Of a stretch of 48,508 nucleotides of DNA, positions 11,701-22,472 are shown piece by piece. Origin of the DNA: Solirubrobacterales bacterium. Its GTDB lineage: Bacteria; Actinomycetota; Thermoleophilia; Solirubrobacterales; 70-9. Position 1 is the first letter of the stretch. Each line of letters begins with the position of its first letter. The translations under genes were made by a program, and so were the position numbers. Under the pieces are notes generated by a model. It did not search any database. It saw only the letters and a list, made by a program, of their open reading frames with translations, and was not told the origin of the DNA. The DNA lies in NCBI GenBank assembly GCA_017304845.1, contig JAFKLL010000036.1, forward strand, positions 1 through 48,508, given 5' to 3'.

Positions 11701-14700
11701 CTAGCGGATGATCAGCGGACGGTAGCTGCGCTTGCCGCCCGAGGCCTTCGACGCACCCATCGGGGCGCTGACCGTGATGTTGGCGCGGGTGTTGCGCTTC
11801 ACCTTCTTGGTCTTGACGGTGAAACGGGCCACGCCGGTCTTGCCCGGGGCGATCGTCTTGATCGTGACGCAACGCTTGGCGGCGCCCTTGACCAGTCGCT
11901 TCGGCGTCTGGGCGCAGACCTTGACGTTGCCGGCCGCGGCATCACCGTTGTTCTTGACCATGGCGCGGAACACCAGCTTCTTGCCGCCCTTGACCTTCTT
12001 CGGGCCCTTGACGGTGACCCGGGCCAGGTTGGCGGCCTTCGGCTTCAGCACCTCGAAGGAGGCGGTGACGGCGCTGCCCTCGTTGCCGGCTTCGTCGGTG
12101 GCCTTGATGGCGATGCTGTGCGCACCCACCGCAAGACCGCTGTAGGTCTGAGGCGAGGTGCAGGCTGCGAACGCGCCCTGATCCAGCGAGCACTGGAAGG
12201 AGGCACCGTTCTCCGAGGAGAACTCGACCGTGGCCGAGGTCTGCTCGGAGTCGGCCGGAGCCTTGACGATGGTCACCGTCGGCGCCGCGGTGTCCACGGT
12301 GAACTGGCGGGACGCCACGCTCGACTCGTTGCCGGCGCCGTCCGTGGCCTTGACCCGGAAGGTGTGCAGACCGTCAGCCAGTTCGCTGGTCGTGGTCGGC
12401 GACGTGCAGGCGGCGAACGCCCCGTCGTCGACCCGGCACTCGAACGTGCTGGGCTTGTCGGCGCTGAACGAGAAGCTCGGCGCCTTGACCTTGGTCAGAC
12501 CCTGCGGGCCGGCGGTGATGGTCGCCGTCGGAGCGGCGGTGTCGACCGAGAACGAGCGGCTGACCGGGGACGTCTCGACCAGACCCGCCTCGTCGGTGCC
12601 ACGCACCGAGACGGTGTGGGCGCCATCGGCGAGCTCGCTGGTCGTGAACGGTGAGGTGCAGCCGTTCCAGGCTCCGTCGTCCACCTTGCATTCGAAGGTG
12701 ACTCCGGGCTCGTCGGACTCGAACTCCAGGGTCGGCGTCTTGTCGTTGATGACGGCACCGGCCTCGGGGCCACTGGTGATGGTGGTCACCGGCGGGGTCG
12801 TGTCCACGGTGAAGGAACGGGTGGTCACCGGGTCCTGAACGTTGCCTGCCCTGTCGGTGGCGCGGATCGAGACCGAGTGCGGGCCCTCGTCCAGATCGGT
12901 GAGGGCGACCGGCGACTCGCAGTCGATCCAGTCACCACCGTCGATCTTGCATTCGAAGGTCGATCCGGCCTCGTCCGCGTCGAACGCGAGCGTGGCGGAG
13001 TCGACCGTGATGGTCGAACCGTTGGCCGGACCCGAGCTGAAGCTGGAGGTCGGCTTGGTGAGATCGACGGTGAAGGTGCGCTTGACCGGCTTCAGCGACG
13101 CATCATGCGGCGGGTCGGCGGCCAGGGCACGGATCTCCACGCTGTGGCTGCCTTCGCTGAGGCTCGAGAAGGTCGCCGGGCTGGAGCAGACATCCCAGGT
13201 CGTCTCGTCGAGACGGCATTCGAAGGTCGAACCGGACTCGGTCGAGGTGAACTCGAAGGTCTGGTCGGCCTGGTTGGTGATGGCGTCGTTCTCGATGCCG
13301 GACTCGAGGATCACCCGCGGCGGGGCCTCGGTGGTGAAGTTGCGCACGATCGGCGCGACCTCGACGTTGCCGGCGCGATCGGTGGCCCGCACGCTGAACG
13401 TGTGGCTGCCGTCGTCGAGCTCGTCGGTCTCGAAGGGCGACTCGCAGGAAGCCCAGTCAGCGTCGTCGACCTGGCACTCGAAGGTGGCCGGCTCATCGGC
13501 GCTGAACTCGAACTCAGGCTGGTTCGTGGTGAACGCCTGAGCCTCGGTTGGCACGTCGATGGTCGACACCGGGGCGGTGAGGTCGACGTTGTACGTCACG
13601 GTCGAGGGCGGCGACTGCTCGTTCGAGACGTCGTCGATCGCCTTGACCGAGAAGGTGTGCTCGCCCTCGGTCAGACCCGTGAGGGGCGTCGGAGAGGTGC
13701 AGGGATCGAACGGTCCGCCGTCGATCGCGCAGACGAAGGTGGAGTTCTCCTTGCTGGAGACGAAGGTGAACTCAACGGAGTCGCTGGCGATGTAGGAACC
13801 GTCCTCCGGACCGCCGGTGATGTCGGCGACCGGCAGAGCGGTGTCGACGGTGAACGTGGCCTTGGCCGGCTCGTTCGTGCGATCCAGCGGATCAACCGCC
13901 CGCACCTCGAAGGTGTGGCTGCCGTCGTTCAGCGCCGGGGCGGTGAACGGGCTGGCGCAAACCTGCCATTCCTGGTCGTCCGTGCTGTCGACGCGGCACT
14001 CGAAGGTCGAGTCGTTCTCGTTCGATTCGAACTCGAAGTTCGGCGTGGTCGACTTGGTGCGACCGCCGTCCTGGACGTCACTGCTGTTCAGGATGGTGGC
14101 CAGCGGCGGCGCGTCGACGGTGAAGTTGACGACGGCGCCCGAGTTGTCGAGGTTGCCGGCCGGATCGGTGGACCGCACCTTGAAGGTGTAGGCACCGTCA
14201 TCCAGCGCGCCGCTCTCGAACGGGCTCTCGCAGGAAGCGAAGTCGTCCGGATCGGCGGCGGCCGTCAGCGAGCACTCGAAGGTCGACCCTTCCTCGCTCG
14301 AGGAGAACTCGAAGGAGGCGTGGTTGACCTCGATGGTCGAACCCTCGGCGGGGCCGGCGTCGATGGTGGTGGTCGGAGCCGTGGTGTCGACGGTGAAGGC
14401 GCGGGAGGCCGGTTCGACCTGCTCGTTGCCGACGTCGTCGATCGCCTTGACCTGGAACACGTAGTCGCCGTCGGCCAGCGCCAGATCCGGCTGTGCCGGA
14501 GAGGTGCAGGCCTGCCACTCGGCCTCATCCTGGCCGACTTCGTTGAAGCGGCACTGGAAGATCGAGCCGGCCTTGTCCGATTCGAACTCGAAGGCGGGCT
14601 GGTTGTCGTTGGTCGGCGCGCCCTCAGCCGGGTTCTCCGTGCTGATGGTCGCGACCGGCGGCACCGTGTCGACCGTGAAGCTGGTGGTCGCGCCGTTCGG

Positions 14701-17673
14701 GTCGGTGTTGTTCGCGGCATCCGTCGAACGAACCGCGAAGGTGTGCTCGCCGTCGGCGAGTTCCTCGGTCTCGATCGGGGATTCGCAGGAAGCCCACTCA
14801 CCGTCGTCGACCTTGCACTCGAAGGTCGCGTCGGTCGGCTCGGAGGAGCTGAACCCGAACTCCACGGTGGTGTCCTTCGTCCGGCTGCCGTCGGCGGGAC
14901 CGGAGTCGATGGTCGTATCGGGCGGAGTCGTGTCGAGGGTGAAGCTCCGCGTGGCGGGCGTCGCGTCCTCGTTGCCGGCGCGGTCGACCGCGCGGACCTG
15001 CAGGTTCACGACGCCGTCCGGGGCGCTGATGGCAACGCCGCTCTCGCACGGATCCCAGCTGCCGCCGTTGATCTCGCACTCGAAGGTGCCCGGTTCGGTG
15101 GACTCGAAGACGAAGGTCGGATCGTTGGTCAGCGAGCCTTCTTCCGGGCCGGAGACGATGGTCGTCTCAGGACGGACCTTGTCGACCGTGAAGTGGCGGG
15201 TGGCCGGGGTCAGGTCGGGACGGTTGCCCTCTCCGATCGCGCGGACCTGGACGAAGTGCTCACCGTTGTTGAGACCGGCGACGTTGAGCGGCGAGCTGCA
15301 GGCCTCCCAATCGTTGTCGTCGGTCGAGTTGACGCGGCACTCGAAGGTCGGCACGTCCTCAGACGGGTTCGCGCCCTCCGACGTGAAGTCGAAGCTGACG
15401 TTGCCGGTCGGGACGAACGAGTCCTCAGCCGGGCCGCTGGTGATCACGGTCCGCGGCGGAGCGTAGACGGTGAAGTTGGTCGGGCCGGCGGCCGGGCCGA
15501 GGTTGCCGGCCCGGTCGGTCGAGCGCACCGAGAAGGTGTACTCGTCGTTGTCCAGCACCGCGCTCTCGAAGGGCGAGGTGCAGGGCTCCCAGCCGCCACC
15601 GTTGAAGTTGCATTCGAAGGTGGCGTCTTCGGGCTGGTCGCTCTCGAAGGCGTAGCTGGTCTGATCGACGTTGATGGTCTCGCCGTCGGGGCCACTGGTG
15701 ATGGTGGTGTTCGGCGGCGTGGTGTCGATGTTGATCAGACGTTCGGTCACCGGGTCCTGCAGGTTCAGGGCGCGGTCCGTGGCCCGAACCATGAAGGTGT
15801 GGGGACCATCGCCCAGGTCGGCGGACGGGGTGAACGGGCTTGAGCAGCTGGCCCAGTCACTGTCGGCCGAATCGGTGACGCGGCACTCGTAAGTGGCCGG
15901 TTCGTCCGCCTCGAACTCCCAGGTCGGGGTGTTGTCGTTCGACCAGAATCCTTCCGCCGGACCGTCGGTGATGTCGGTCGTCGGGAGGGTCAGGTCGACC
16001 GTGAAGGTGGCGTTGACCGGATCGGAGACGTTGCCCCACGGGTCGGTGCCACGCACCTGGACCGTGTGCTCGCCCTCGCTGAGATCGGTCAGCTCGAAGC
16101 TGCCGTCGTCGCAGGAGCTCCACGGGGTGGTCTCGTCCTCTTCGGTCTCCGGGTCGTCCCCGACGGGGTCGAGCCGGCACTCGAAGGCGATGACATTGGA
16201 CTCGTCGTTCTCGGGCGAGGAGAACTCGATGGTCGTGTCGACAAAGTTGATGAAGGCGCCGTCCCACGGGCCGCGAGGACCGTTGTGGAGGTCCACGACG
16301 GGCGGAGTGGTGTCGATGACGAACGACCGGGTGGCCGGCGACGGGTCGACGTTGCCGGACGGATCGATCGCCCTCACGTTGAAGGTGTACTGACCGTCGG
16401 CCTGGGCGCCCGTGTCATGCGGCGTGTTGCAGTCCTCCCAGGAACCGGGGTTGGCCCCGGCGTCCAGGCGGCACTCGAAGGTGGAGCCTTCTTCGGTGGA
16501 CTCGAACTCGAGCCCGACGTTGCTCGATGTCACGACCGAGCCCTCGTCGGGGCCCACGGTGATCGTGGTGTCGGGCGGGAAGATGTCCAGCGCCTGCCAG
16601 TTCGGAGCGGAGTCGGATCCGACACCGTCGGAGATCCGGGTCTGCGAGGAGCCGTTGACGTTCATCGTGAAGACCTGCGGTGCGCCGGTCCGGTTCGAGA
16701 CGAACGCGATCTTCTCGCCGACGCCCTGGTCCAGGTCGCCGTTCACGCCGGACGGCGCGAAGACGGGCTGGGTGTTGTCGAAGGTCGGGGTGTTGGTCCG
16801 CTTGACGGCGTTGCTGCCATCGGCGTTCATGGTGTAGATCTCCCAGTTCGACGAGCTGTTCGCGCGCCGCTGGAAGGTGATCTTGGTCCCGTCGCCGTTG
16901 AAGCTCGGGTTGCCGTTCTCGATCACGTACGAGGTCTGGGAGACATCGGTCTCGGGACCGCCGGTCGGGCTGACCGAGAAGATCTGGTAGCCGCGGCCGG
17001 AGCCGACGCCACCGGCGTACCGCTCGTAGATGATCCGGTCGCCGCTCGGCGACCAGTCAGGGTTGTAGTCCTGGTAGTTGTTGTTGGTGATCTTCGTGAT
17101 CGTCGGACCGTCTTCGTCCTCGAGCGTGGTGAGGTCGAGCACGTAGAGATCCCGGTCGCCATCGGCGTTCGAGGCGTAGACGAGCTTGGTGTTGTCCGGC
17201 GAGAAGGCCGGGTCGCTCTCGACGGCGGCGGTGTCGGTGATCCGCTGCTGGGCCGAGCCGTCGGCGTTCATCAGCCAGAGGTCCGCGTTGCCGTCCCGGT
17301 CGCTGACGAAGGCGATCGTGCTGCGGTCCTGGGACCAGGTCGGCGCCGTGTTGGTGCCGGAGTCGCCGAGGCCGCTGTCAGAGGTGAGCTGAACCTGGCC
17401 GGTGCCGTTGGCGTTCACCTTGAAGATGTCCTGGCTGCCGCCACGGTCGCTGCTGAACACGATCGGACCGTTGCCGCCGGGGAACGTGGCCTCAGCCGTG
17501 CCGACGCCGACGATCATCACGACCGTCGCGGTCAGCGCAGCGACCACGGCCCGCAGGACGTTCCTCCCCGGCCGCTGGGGGCTCTTCTCCCTGGAGGTCA
17601 TCTGTGTTCCTTTCTTCTGTTCAGCAATCGGCATGTCGTTCGTTCCCTGTGTGTGCTCAACCATTGCGCTCAT
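11701..17673 (-). CDS. Giant secreted protein: TolB-like beta-propeller plus 17 Cys-paired Ig-like repeats
   Basis: 1990 residues. The signal peptide/anchor is around residues 38-62 (LRAVVAALTATVVMIVGVGT). Residues ~65-370 carry PD40/TolB-type propeller blades (IVFSSDRGGSQDIFKVNANG, IAFVSDRDGNADLWLMNADG, IAFVSNRTGAPQVFTMN). Then about 17 tandem ~85-residue Ig-like repeats follow (roughly 375-1870), each with FECxxD...W..C.SP giving a conserved Cys pair, plus DG.HTF.VRA.D.AGN and a TVDTTPP linker. A CARDB-like C-terminal domain (about 1875-1990) ends SYRPLIIR. The start at 17673 has GGGAGG upstream; the preceding gene ends 21 bases away. It is probably a surface-exposed stalk or adhesin; ligand unknown. 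Confidence 0.9.
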   Translation of the reverse strand: MSAMVEHTQGTNDMPIAEQKKGTQMTSREKSPQRPGRNVLRAVVAALTATVVMIVGVGTAEATFPGGNGPIVFSSDRGGSQDIFKVNANGTGQVQLTSDSGLGDSGTNTAPTWSQDRSTIAFVSDRDGNADLWLMNADGSAQQRITDTAAVESDPAFSPDNTKLVYASNADGDRDLYVLDLTTLEDEDGPTITKITNNNYQDYNPDWSPSGDRIIYERYAGGVGSGRGYQIFSVSPTGGPETDVSQTSYVIENGNPSFNGDGTKITFQRRANSSSNWEIYTMNADGSNAVKRTNTPTFDNTQPVFAPSGVNGDLDQGVGEKIAFVSNRTGAPQVFTMNVNGSSQTRISDGVGSDSAPNWQALDIFPPDTTITVGPDEGSVVTSSNVGLEFESTEEGSTFECRLDAGANPGSWEDCNTPHDTGAQADGQYTFNVRAIDPSGNVDPSPATRSFVIDTTPPVVDLHNGPRGPWDGAFINFVDTTIEFSSPENDESNVIAFECRLDPVGDDPETEEDETTPWSSCDDGSFELTDLSEGEHTVQVRGTDPWGNVSDPVNATFTVDLTLPTTDITDGPAEGFWSNDNTPTWEFEADEPATYECRVTDSADSDWASCSSPFTPSADLGDGPHTFMVRATDRALNLQDPVTERLINIDTTPPNTTITSGPDGETINVDQTSYAFESDQPEDATFECNFNGGGWEPCTSPFESAVLDNDEYTFSVRSTDRAGNLGPAAGPTNFTVYAPPRTVITSGPAEDSFVPTGNVSFDFTSEGANPSEDVPTFECRVNSTDDNDWEACSSPLNVAGLNNGEHFVQVRAIGEGNRPDLTPATRHFTVDKVRPETTIVSGPEEGSLTNDPTFVFESTEPGTFECEINGGSWDPCESGVAISAPDGVVNLQVRAVDRAGNEDATPATRSFTLDTTPPDTTIDSGPADGSRTKDTTVEFGFSSSEPTDATFECKVDDGEWASCESPIETEELADGEHTFAVRSTDAANNTDPNGATTSFTVDTVPPVATISTENPAEGAPTNDNQPAFEFESDKAGSIFQCRFNEVGQDEAEWQACTSPAQPDLALADGDYVFQVKAIDDVGNEQVEPASRAFTVDTTAPTTTIDAGPAEGSTIEVNHASFEFSSSEEGSTFECSLTAAADPDDFASCESPFESGALDDGAYTFKVRSTDPAGNLDNSGAVVNFTVDAPPLATILNSSDVQDGGRTKSTTPNFEFESNENDSTFECRVDSTDDQEWQVCASPFTAPALNDGSHTFEVRAVDPLDRTNEPAKATFTVDTALPVADITGGPEDGSYIASDSVEFTFVSSKENSTFVCAIDGGPFDPCTSPTPLTGLTEGEHTFSVKAIDDVSNEQSPPSTVTYNVDLTAPVSTIDVPTEAQAFTTNQPEFEFSADEPATFECQVDDADWASCESPFETDELDDGSHTFSVRATDRAGNVEVAPIVRNFTTEAPPRVILESGIENDAITNQADQTFEFTSTESGSTFECRLDETTWDVCSSPATFSSLSEGSHSVEIRALAADPPHDASLKPVKRTFTVDLTKPTSSFSSGPANGSTITVDSATLAFDADEAGSTFECKIDGGDWIDCESPVALTDLDEGPHSVSIRATDRAGNVQDPVTTRSFTVDTTPPVTTITSGPEAGAVINDKTPTLEFESDEPGVTFECKVDDGAWNGCTSPFTTSELADGAHTVSVRGTDEAGLVETSPVSRSFSVDTAAPTATITAGPQGLTKVKAPSFSFSADKPSTFECRVDDGAFAACTSPTTTSELADGLHTFRVKATDGAGNESSVASRQFTVDTAAPTVTIVKAPADSEQTSATVEFSSENGASFQCSLDQGAFAACTSPQTYSGLAVGAHSIAIKATDEAGNEGSAVTASFEVLKPKAANLARVTVKGPKKVKGGKKLVFRAMVKNNGDAAAGNVKVCAQTPKRLVKGAAKRCVTIKTIAPGKTGVARFTVKTKKVKRNTRANITVSAPMGASKASGGKRSYRPLIIR

Positions 17674-17694
17674 CTCTCCTCCCCGTGAAGCCGC

Positions 17695-20600
17695 TTATCG
17701 CGCCTTCAGAGTCAGCTTGGCCTTGCTCGGCGCAAGCCCGCTTGTGGTTGGCTTGGACGTGGCGGTCACCTTGAGGTTCCGCTTCAGGCGAATCGCCTGT
17801 TTGGCCTTTCCGGCGAACTTCACGACCACCGGGTAGCTACGACCCGGGGCGATCGAGTAGTTGACCTTCTTGGTGGCGACCTTCCTCTTCGCCTTGCCGA
17901 TCTTGAGCTTCCCGGCGCTCTGGAGCGCCAGGGAGCCGGTGCACTTGACGGTGGCGTCGGCGGGGCAGGCGAGGCTGACCGGAACGGTGCCGTTCCGCTT
18001 CATGCTCACCTTCTTGGACTTCACGGTCGCCACGCGGACGACATCTTCCGGAGCCAGAGGATCCTTGATGGTCAGCTTGGTGCTGGCCTTGTCGTTGGCG
18101 GCGTTGTCATCACCCTCGGTGCTGACCGCCGCCTGGACCTCGGACTGATCGACCGAGGAGGCACCGATGTTGGCCGTGATGGTGATCACGGGCGCGTCGG
18201 TTCCACCGGCGAGCATGGCGTCCCGGGTGCAGGTGACGTTGAGGCCGGAGGCGTTGCAGGCCCAGCCGTCACCGGCGACGGCGTTGTAGGTGATCCCGGC
18301 CGGCAGATCGGTGCTGACCTTGATCGGAGCGACCGTCTTGCCGTTGCCGGCATTGGAGGCCGTGACCTTGATCTGGCCGGTCGAGCCGCGGACCCAGTCG
18401 CCGCTCGCGGCGACGCTCACGCCGACGTCGGTGCGATCGATCTCCTGCTCGTCCTCGGTCGTGTTGTTCAGCGGGTTGAGGTCGTTCTCGATCTCGACTT
18501 CCGCATCGGTCGTCACGGTCGAGGCCGCCTTCGAGTCAACGGTGAAGTTGATCGGGAACGAAGGGGTCGACTCACCGGCGGGAATCGCCGGGACGAAGGT
18601 GCAGGTGATGTCCTGACCGAGCACGTAGCAGGGCCAGTCGTTCGAGCCCGAGAGGCCCGGATCCAGACCCTCAGGCAGGTTGACCTTGACCTTGGTGCCC
18701 ACCTCGGTCGGCAGGCCGCCGATGTTGGAGACCTTGACGTGGTACACGCCGTTGCTGCCGACACGGAGCTTCTCGAGGTTCTCCGGGATCGCCGCGTTCA
18801 GCGAGACCACGGCGTCCGGACCGGCATCGATCGGGGTGACGATCGTGTCGCTGGTGTCGTTGGCCGCGTCGACGTCGTCGACGGTCGAGGCATCGACATC
18901 GAAGCTGACGGAGCCGCTGCCCGCATCCGGGGTGATCAGCGCGTCGATGTTCAGGTCGGGAGCGTCCTGGGCGGAGGCCAGAGAGGCCGCCCGGTCACAG
19001 GTGACGTCCTGACCGGCGATGTGGCAGTTCCAGCCGTTGCCGCCTGCCTCGTTCGGCTCGACGCCGGTCGGCAGGGTGCCGGTGACGGTGATCGGCGCGA
19101 TGGTGTCGGCCGTGTCCACGTTGGTGACGAGGACCTTGTAGCTGATGTCGTCGCCGACTCGCTTGGTGACGACCGGGCCGTCGAGGTCGACTGCGATGTC
19201 GATCTCCTTGACGACCGTGAAGTCGCTGTTGCTGTCGTTGACCGCGTTGAAATCGGGGGCGCCGGTGACGGCGACCTCGTTCGAGACCGAGGGCACGGCC
19301 CCGGTGGTCGGCATGACCTTCAGCGCGATCGGCGCGGCGGCGGCGTCGGCGGCCAGCGGGCCCGTGTGGTCACAGGTCACGTCCGGCGCGGCGATGGCGC
19401 AGGTCCAACCGGCGCCGTTCGCGCTGACGATGCTCAGCCCGGTCGGAACCGTGTCGGTGATCTGGATCGGCGCGTCGGTGGCGGCGTCGCCGTGGTTCTT
19501 CACGTCGAGCGTGTAGGTGCCGACCGTGCCGACCCGGAAGTCGCCCGTGTGGGACGAGGAGACTCCGAGGTCGGGGGAGGTGACCGACACGACGTGCTCG
19601 TCGGTGTCGTTGTCCTGGTTCCGGTCGTCCGTGGTGGTCACGGTCGCCGAAGCCGTCACCGACGGGCGCGCCGCAGGCTGGATCCCAGCCTGGATGGAGA
19701 GGGTCGCGGCGTTGGCGCCGGCTTCGACTGCCGGGGCGTAGTCGCAGGACACTTCCTGCGCATCGTCCGTGCAGCTCCAGCCGGAGCCGCTGAAGCCCTG
19801 GTAGGTCGTGCCGTTGCCGAGGGTGAATACGACGCTGGTCGAACCGGCCGGCGCGTCGGCGCTGCCCACGTTCTTGACCTGCGCGTTGTAGCTCCGCGTG
19901 ACCCCCGCGCGGAAGGCCCCGTTGTGGGTCAGGCTGATCGCGTTGTCCTGTGCGAAGACGTCGACGTCGACGCTGACGTTGTCGTTCTCGGGGACGTAGT
20001 CGTCATCGGTGGCGACGTGGAGGTCGATCGAGGTCGACGGCAGCGCCGCGCTGCCGAGGCTGACGCCGAGCAGCAGATCGTTCGGCGGGCTGTCCGGCTC
20101 GATCGGATCGGCGTAGGAGCAGGAGACGTTGCTGCCCGCGGAGGCGTTGCAGTTCCAGCCCTCGCCCAGCCAGTCGGCGTAGGTGACGCCGGCCGGCAGG
20201 GTCGCGGTGATGACGCTGGCGGAAGCCGTCGGCGAGGTGCCGAGGTTCTTCAGCGAGAGCCGCAGGTAGGCGTCCCGGTTGACTCGGAAGATCTCGTTGG
20301 CCTCGCCCGAGAGCTCGAGGTCGATGAGGCGGACCGAGGTCGGGTCCTGAGCGGTGTCGTTGGTCTCGTTGGGATCGTCGGCGTTGTCGACGGTCGCGAC
20401 GTTGGTGACCTCGCCCGGGACGATCGGATCGACCGTCAGGGTGATGTCGTCAGCCGAGGAATCGGCCGCGATCGGATCCGTGTGCTCACAGGTGACGGTC
20501 TGCTCGTCGGCCGAGCAGGTCCAGCCGGTGCCGGTGGCATCGACATAGCTGAGGTTCTCCGGCAGGACGTCGACCACGGTGGTGGTCTGGGTGGTCGCCT

Positions 20601-22449
20601 GAGGGCCGCGGTTGTCGACCGAGATGGTGTAGTCGGCCTGGGTGCCGGCGCGGAAGTTGCCGACGTGGCTCTTCCCGATGCGCAGGTCGGGCGTGTCGAT
20701 GATCCAGGTCGGATCGGAGGCCGTGTCGTTCGAGTTGATCACGTCGCCGCTGTTGGCGACCGACACGTTGTTGGTCACCTGGGCCGAGGTGTCACCGACC
20801 TCGCCTCCGGCACCGACGATGTCGGCGCTGGAGTGGATCTCGATCGGCTCGGCATCGTCGCCGGCCCCGATCACGTCGGTGGTGTTACAGGTGACGGTCT
20901 GCCCGGCGATGTTGCAGTTCCAGCCATTGCCGTTGGCGCTGACCGGAGTCAGTCCGGCGGGCAGGGTGTCGGTGACCGTCGTCGGGTTGGCGGTCGGCGC
21001 GGTACCGCGGTTGCGGACCTGGATGACGTGGACGTTCTTGGGGTCGTTCCCGGGCCGGAACTCGAAGTCGTGAGACTTCTTGACCGTCAGGTCGACCGCG
21101 AAGACGTTGCTTCGGACGGTGGCGCTGTTGTTCGACGCGACCGGGTCCCCCGGGGTCGAGACGGTGGCGGTGTTGTCCTTGTAAGGCAGGGCGTCGCCGG
21201 TGACTCCAACCGTGATGTCGATCGGGTCGGCGGTGCTGTTGCCGGCGATCTGCTGACGGAAGCAGCTGACGTCCTGACCGACGACGCTACAGCTCCAGCC
21301 CGGGGCGTCGACGCCCTGGATCGGGAACTCGTCCGGGACGTGGTCGGTGACGGTCGTGCCGAAGGGCGCCACGTCCGGTGAGTTGTTGGTGACGCTGAGA
21401 CGGTACTTCGGAGTCGTGCCGACTTCGAAGGCGCCGACCATCGACTTCTGGATCTCGAGGTCGGAGTGCCGGACGATGTTGACCGTGGTGGTCGCCTCGT
21501 CGGAATCCCCGTCCGGATCGGTGACCCGGACCTTGATGGTCCGGTTGCCGGAGTTGGTGAAGGTCCGGTTGATGGTCGGGCTGCTCTGCGGCGTGGTGTC
21601 CCAGGTGCCGTCGTTGTCGAAGTCCCAGCGGTAGGTGCCGGGCATCTTGGCGACGGTGCTGGTCGAGGCGTCCAGGGTGATCTCCTGGTCGTCGAACGCG
21701 TAGTTCGGCGCGGTCACTCGGGCGGTCACGCCACGGGTGACCGTCGGCGTGAGCCTCATCTGGAAGCTGATCTGGTTCTTGCCCGAGGCGGCCGGGAGGC
21801 CGATCATGCCGTCGAGCTGACCGGCCGCGAGACCACAGCCGGAGCTGGCGGGGGCGCTGACCTTGCCGTCGACCAGGGTCACGAGACCCGTGTCGGGGTT
21901 GTAAGGGATGCCGGTCATGGTCGGGCCAGGGCCGGTCGGGACGCTAGTCCCGGAGGTCAGGTCGATGATCAGCGGGTTGGACGCGCTGGCCAGAGCACAG
22001 CCCGAGCCGATCAGGGACGAGCTGCTGTTGACCTTGATCCAGAGGCGCACCGGGACGAAGGTCGCGCCGGTGTAGGGATTGACCGAGCCGATGATGTCGC
22101 CGACCGAGTTGATCTTGATGTCGACGTTGCCGACGACAGCGACGTCCTCGAGCGTGAAGGTCGGGAACTCGGTGCTGGCCTGCGGGATGACGATCTGGCC
22201 GTTCTGGTCAACCGTGCCGTTCAGGGTGATGGTCGAGCTCGGGTCGTCAGGATCGACCTCGAGGTTGAACGGATCCATGATGCCGAACTTCATGTAGCCG
22301 CCGACAGCCTGGAATCCGATCGGACCCGGGTTGCCGACCTTCTGCGCCTGGGCCGTCCCTGCCATCGCGAAGGAACCGACCAGGATGGCCAGCAGTACCG
22401 CGAAGGCGGCCTTGATATTGGCGGTGGTCTTCATTGCCATTCTCCCCAT
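17695..22449 (-). CDS. Giant secreted protein: PKD domain plus nine DUF11 repeats
   Basis: 1584 residues from the ATG at 22449, which has AGGGAG close upstream. A GTG at 22476 overlapping the upstream stop by four bases and an ATG at 22434 are alternatives. The signal peptide ends near AGTAQA. Residues ~40-245 are a unique beta-rich region, and ~250-325 a PKD domain (YRWDFDNDGTWDTTPQS). Nine DUF11-type repeats follow, each with GW.C...GQ.VTC (for example NGWNCNIAGQTVTCN) and a conserved Cys pair. A Lys-rich C-terminal beta domain ends LTLKAR. It lies between two other giant secreted genes in one operon. DUF11 repeats are usually surface stalks; a direct function is not evident. Confidence 0.9.
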   Translation of the reverse strand: MGRMAMKTTANIKAAFAVLLAILVGSFAMAGTAQAQKVGNPGPIGFQAVGGYMKFGIMDPFNLEVDPDDPSSTITLNGTVDQNGQIVIPQASTEFPTFTLEDVAVVGNVDIKINSVGDIIGSVNPYTGATFVPVRLWIKVNSSSSLIGSGCALASASNPLIIDLTSGTSVPTGPGPTMTGIPYNPDTGLVTLVDGKVSAPASSGCGLAAGQLDGMIGLPAASGKNQISFQMRLTPTVTRGVTARVTAPNYAFDDQEITLDASTSTVAKMPGTYRWDFDNDGTWDTTPQSSPTINRTFTNSGNRTIKVRVTDPDGDSDEATTTVNIVRHSDLEIQKSMVGAFEVGTTPKYRLSVTNNSPDVAPFGTTVTDHVPDEFPIQGVDAPGWSCSVVGQDVSCFRQQIAGNSTADPIDITVGVTGDALPYKDNTATVSTPGDPVASNNSATVRSNVFAVDLTVKKSHDFEFRPGNDPKNVHVIQVRNRGTAPTANPTTVTDTLPAGLTPVSANGNGWNCNIAGQTVTCNTTDVIGAGDDAEPIEIHSSADIVGAGGEVGDTSAQVTNNVSVANSGDVINSNDTASDPTWIIDTPDLRIGKSHVGNFRAGTQADYTISVDNRGPQATTQTTTVVDVLPENLSYVDATGTGWTCSADEQTVTCEHTDPIAADSSADDITLTVDPIVPGEVTNVATVDNADDPNETNDTAQDPTSVRLIDLELSGEANEIFRVNRDAYLRLSLKNLGTSPTASASVITATLPAGVTYADWLGEGWNCNASAGSNVSCSYADPIEPDSPPNDLLLGVSLGSAALPSTSIDLHVATDDDYVPENDNVSVDVDVFAQDNAISLTHNGAFRAGVTRSYNAQVKNVGSADAPAGSTSVVFTLGNGTTYQGFSGSGWSCTDDAQEVSCDYAPAVEAGANAATLSIQAGIQPAARPSVTASATVTTTDDRNQDNDTDEHVVSVTSPDLGVSSSHTGDFRVGTVGTYTLDVKNHGDAATDAPIQITDTVPTGLSIVSANGAGWTCAIAAPDVTCDHTGPLAADAAAAPIALKVMPTTGAVPSVSNEVAVTGAPDFNAVNDSNSDFTVVKEIDIAVDLDGPVVTKRVGDDISYKVLVTNVDTADTIAPITVTGTLPTGVEPNEAGGNGWNCHIAGQDVTCDRAASLASAQDAPDLNIDALITPDAGSGSVSFDVDASTVDDVDAANDTSDTIVTPIDAGPDAVVSLNAAIPENLEKLRVGSNGVYHVKVSNIGGLPTEVGTKVKVNLPEGLDPGLSGSNDWPCYVLGQDITCTFVPAIPAGESTPSFPINFTVDSKAASTVTTDAEVEIENDLNPLNNTTEDEQEIDRTDVGVSVAASGDWVRGSTGQIKVTASNAGNGKTVAPIKVSTDLPAGITYNAVAGDGWACNASGLNVTCTRDAMLAGGTDAPVITITANIGASSVDQSEVQAAVSTEGDDNAANDKASTKLTIKDPLAPEDVVRVATVKSKKVSMKRNGTVPVSLACPADATVKCTGSLALQSAGKLKIGKAKRKVATKKVNYSIAPGRSYPVVVKFAGKAKQAIRLKRNLKVTATSKPTTSGLAPSKAKLTLKAR

Positions 22450-22472
22450 GTCTCCCTGTATTCCTTCCGCTT

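Noticed and set aside
12877..15843. 988-codon plus-strand open frame opposite the Ig-repeat protein
   Set aside because: Antisense shadow with periodic composition mirroring the repeats; no ribosome site or recognisable domain.
18739..21381. 880-codon plus-strand open frame opposite the DUF11 protein
   Set aside because: Same reasoning: antisense of a repetitive GC-rich gene.
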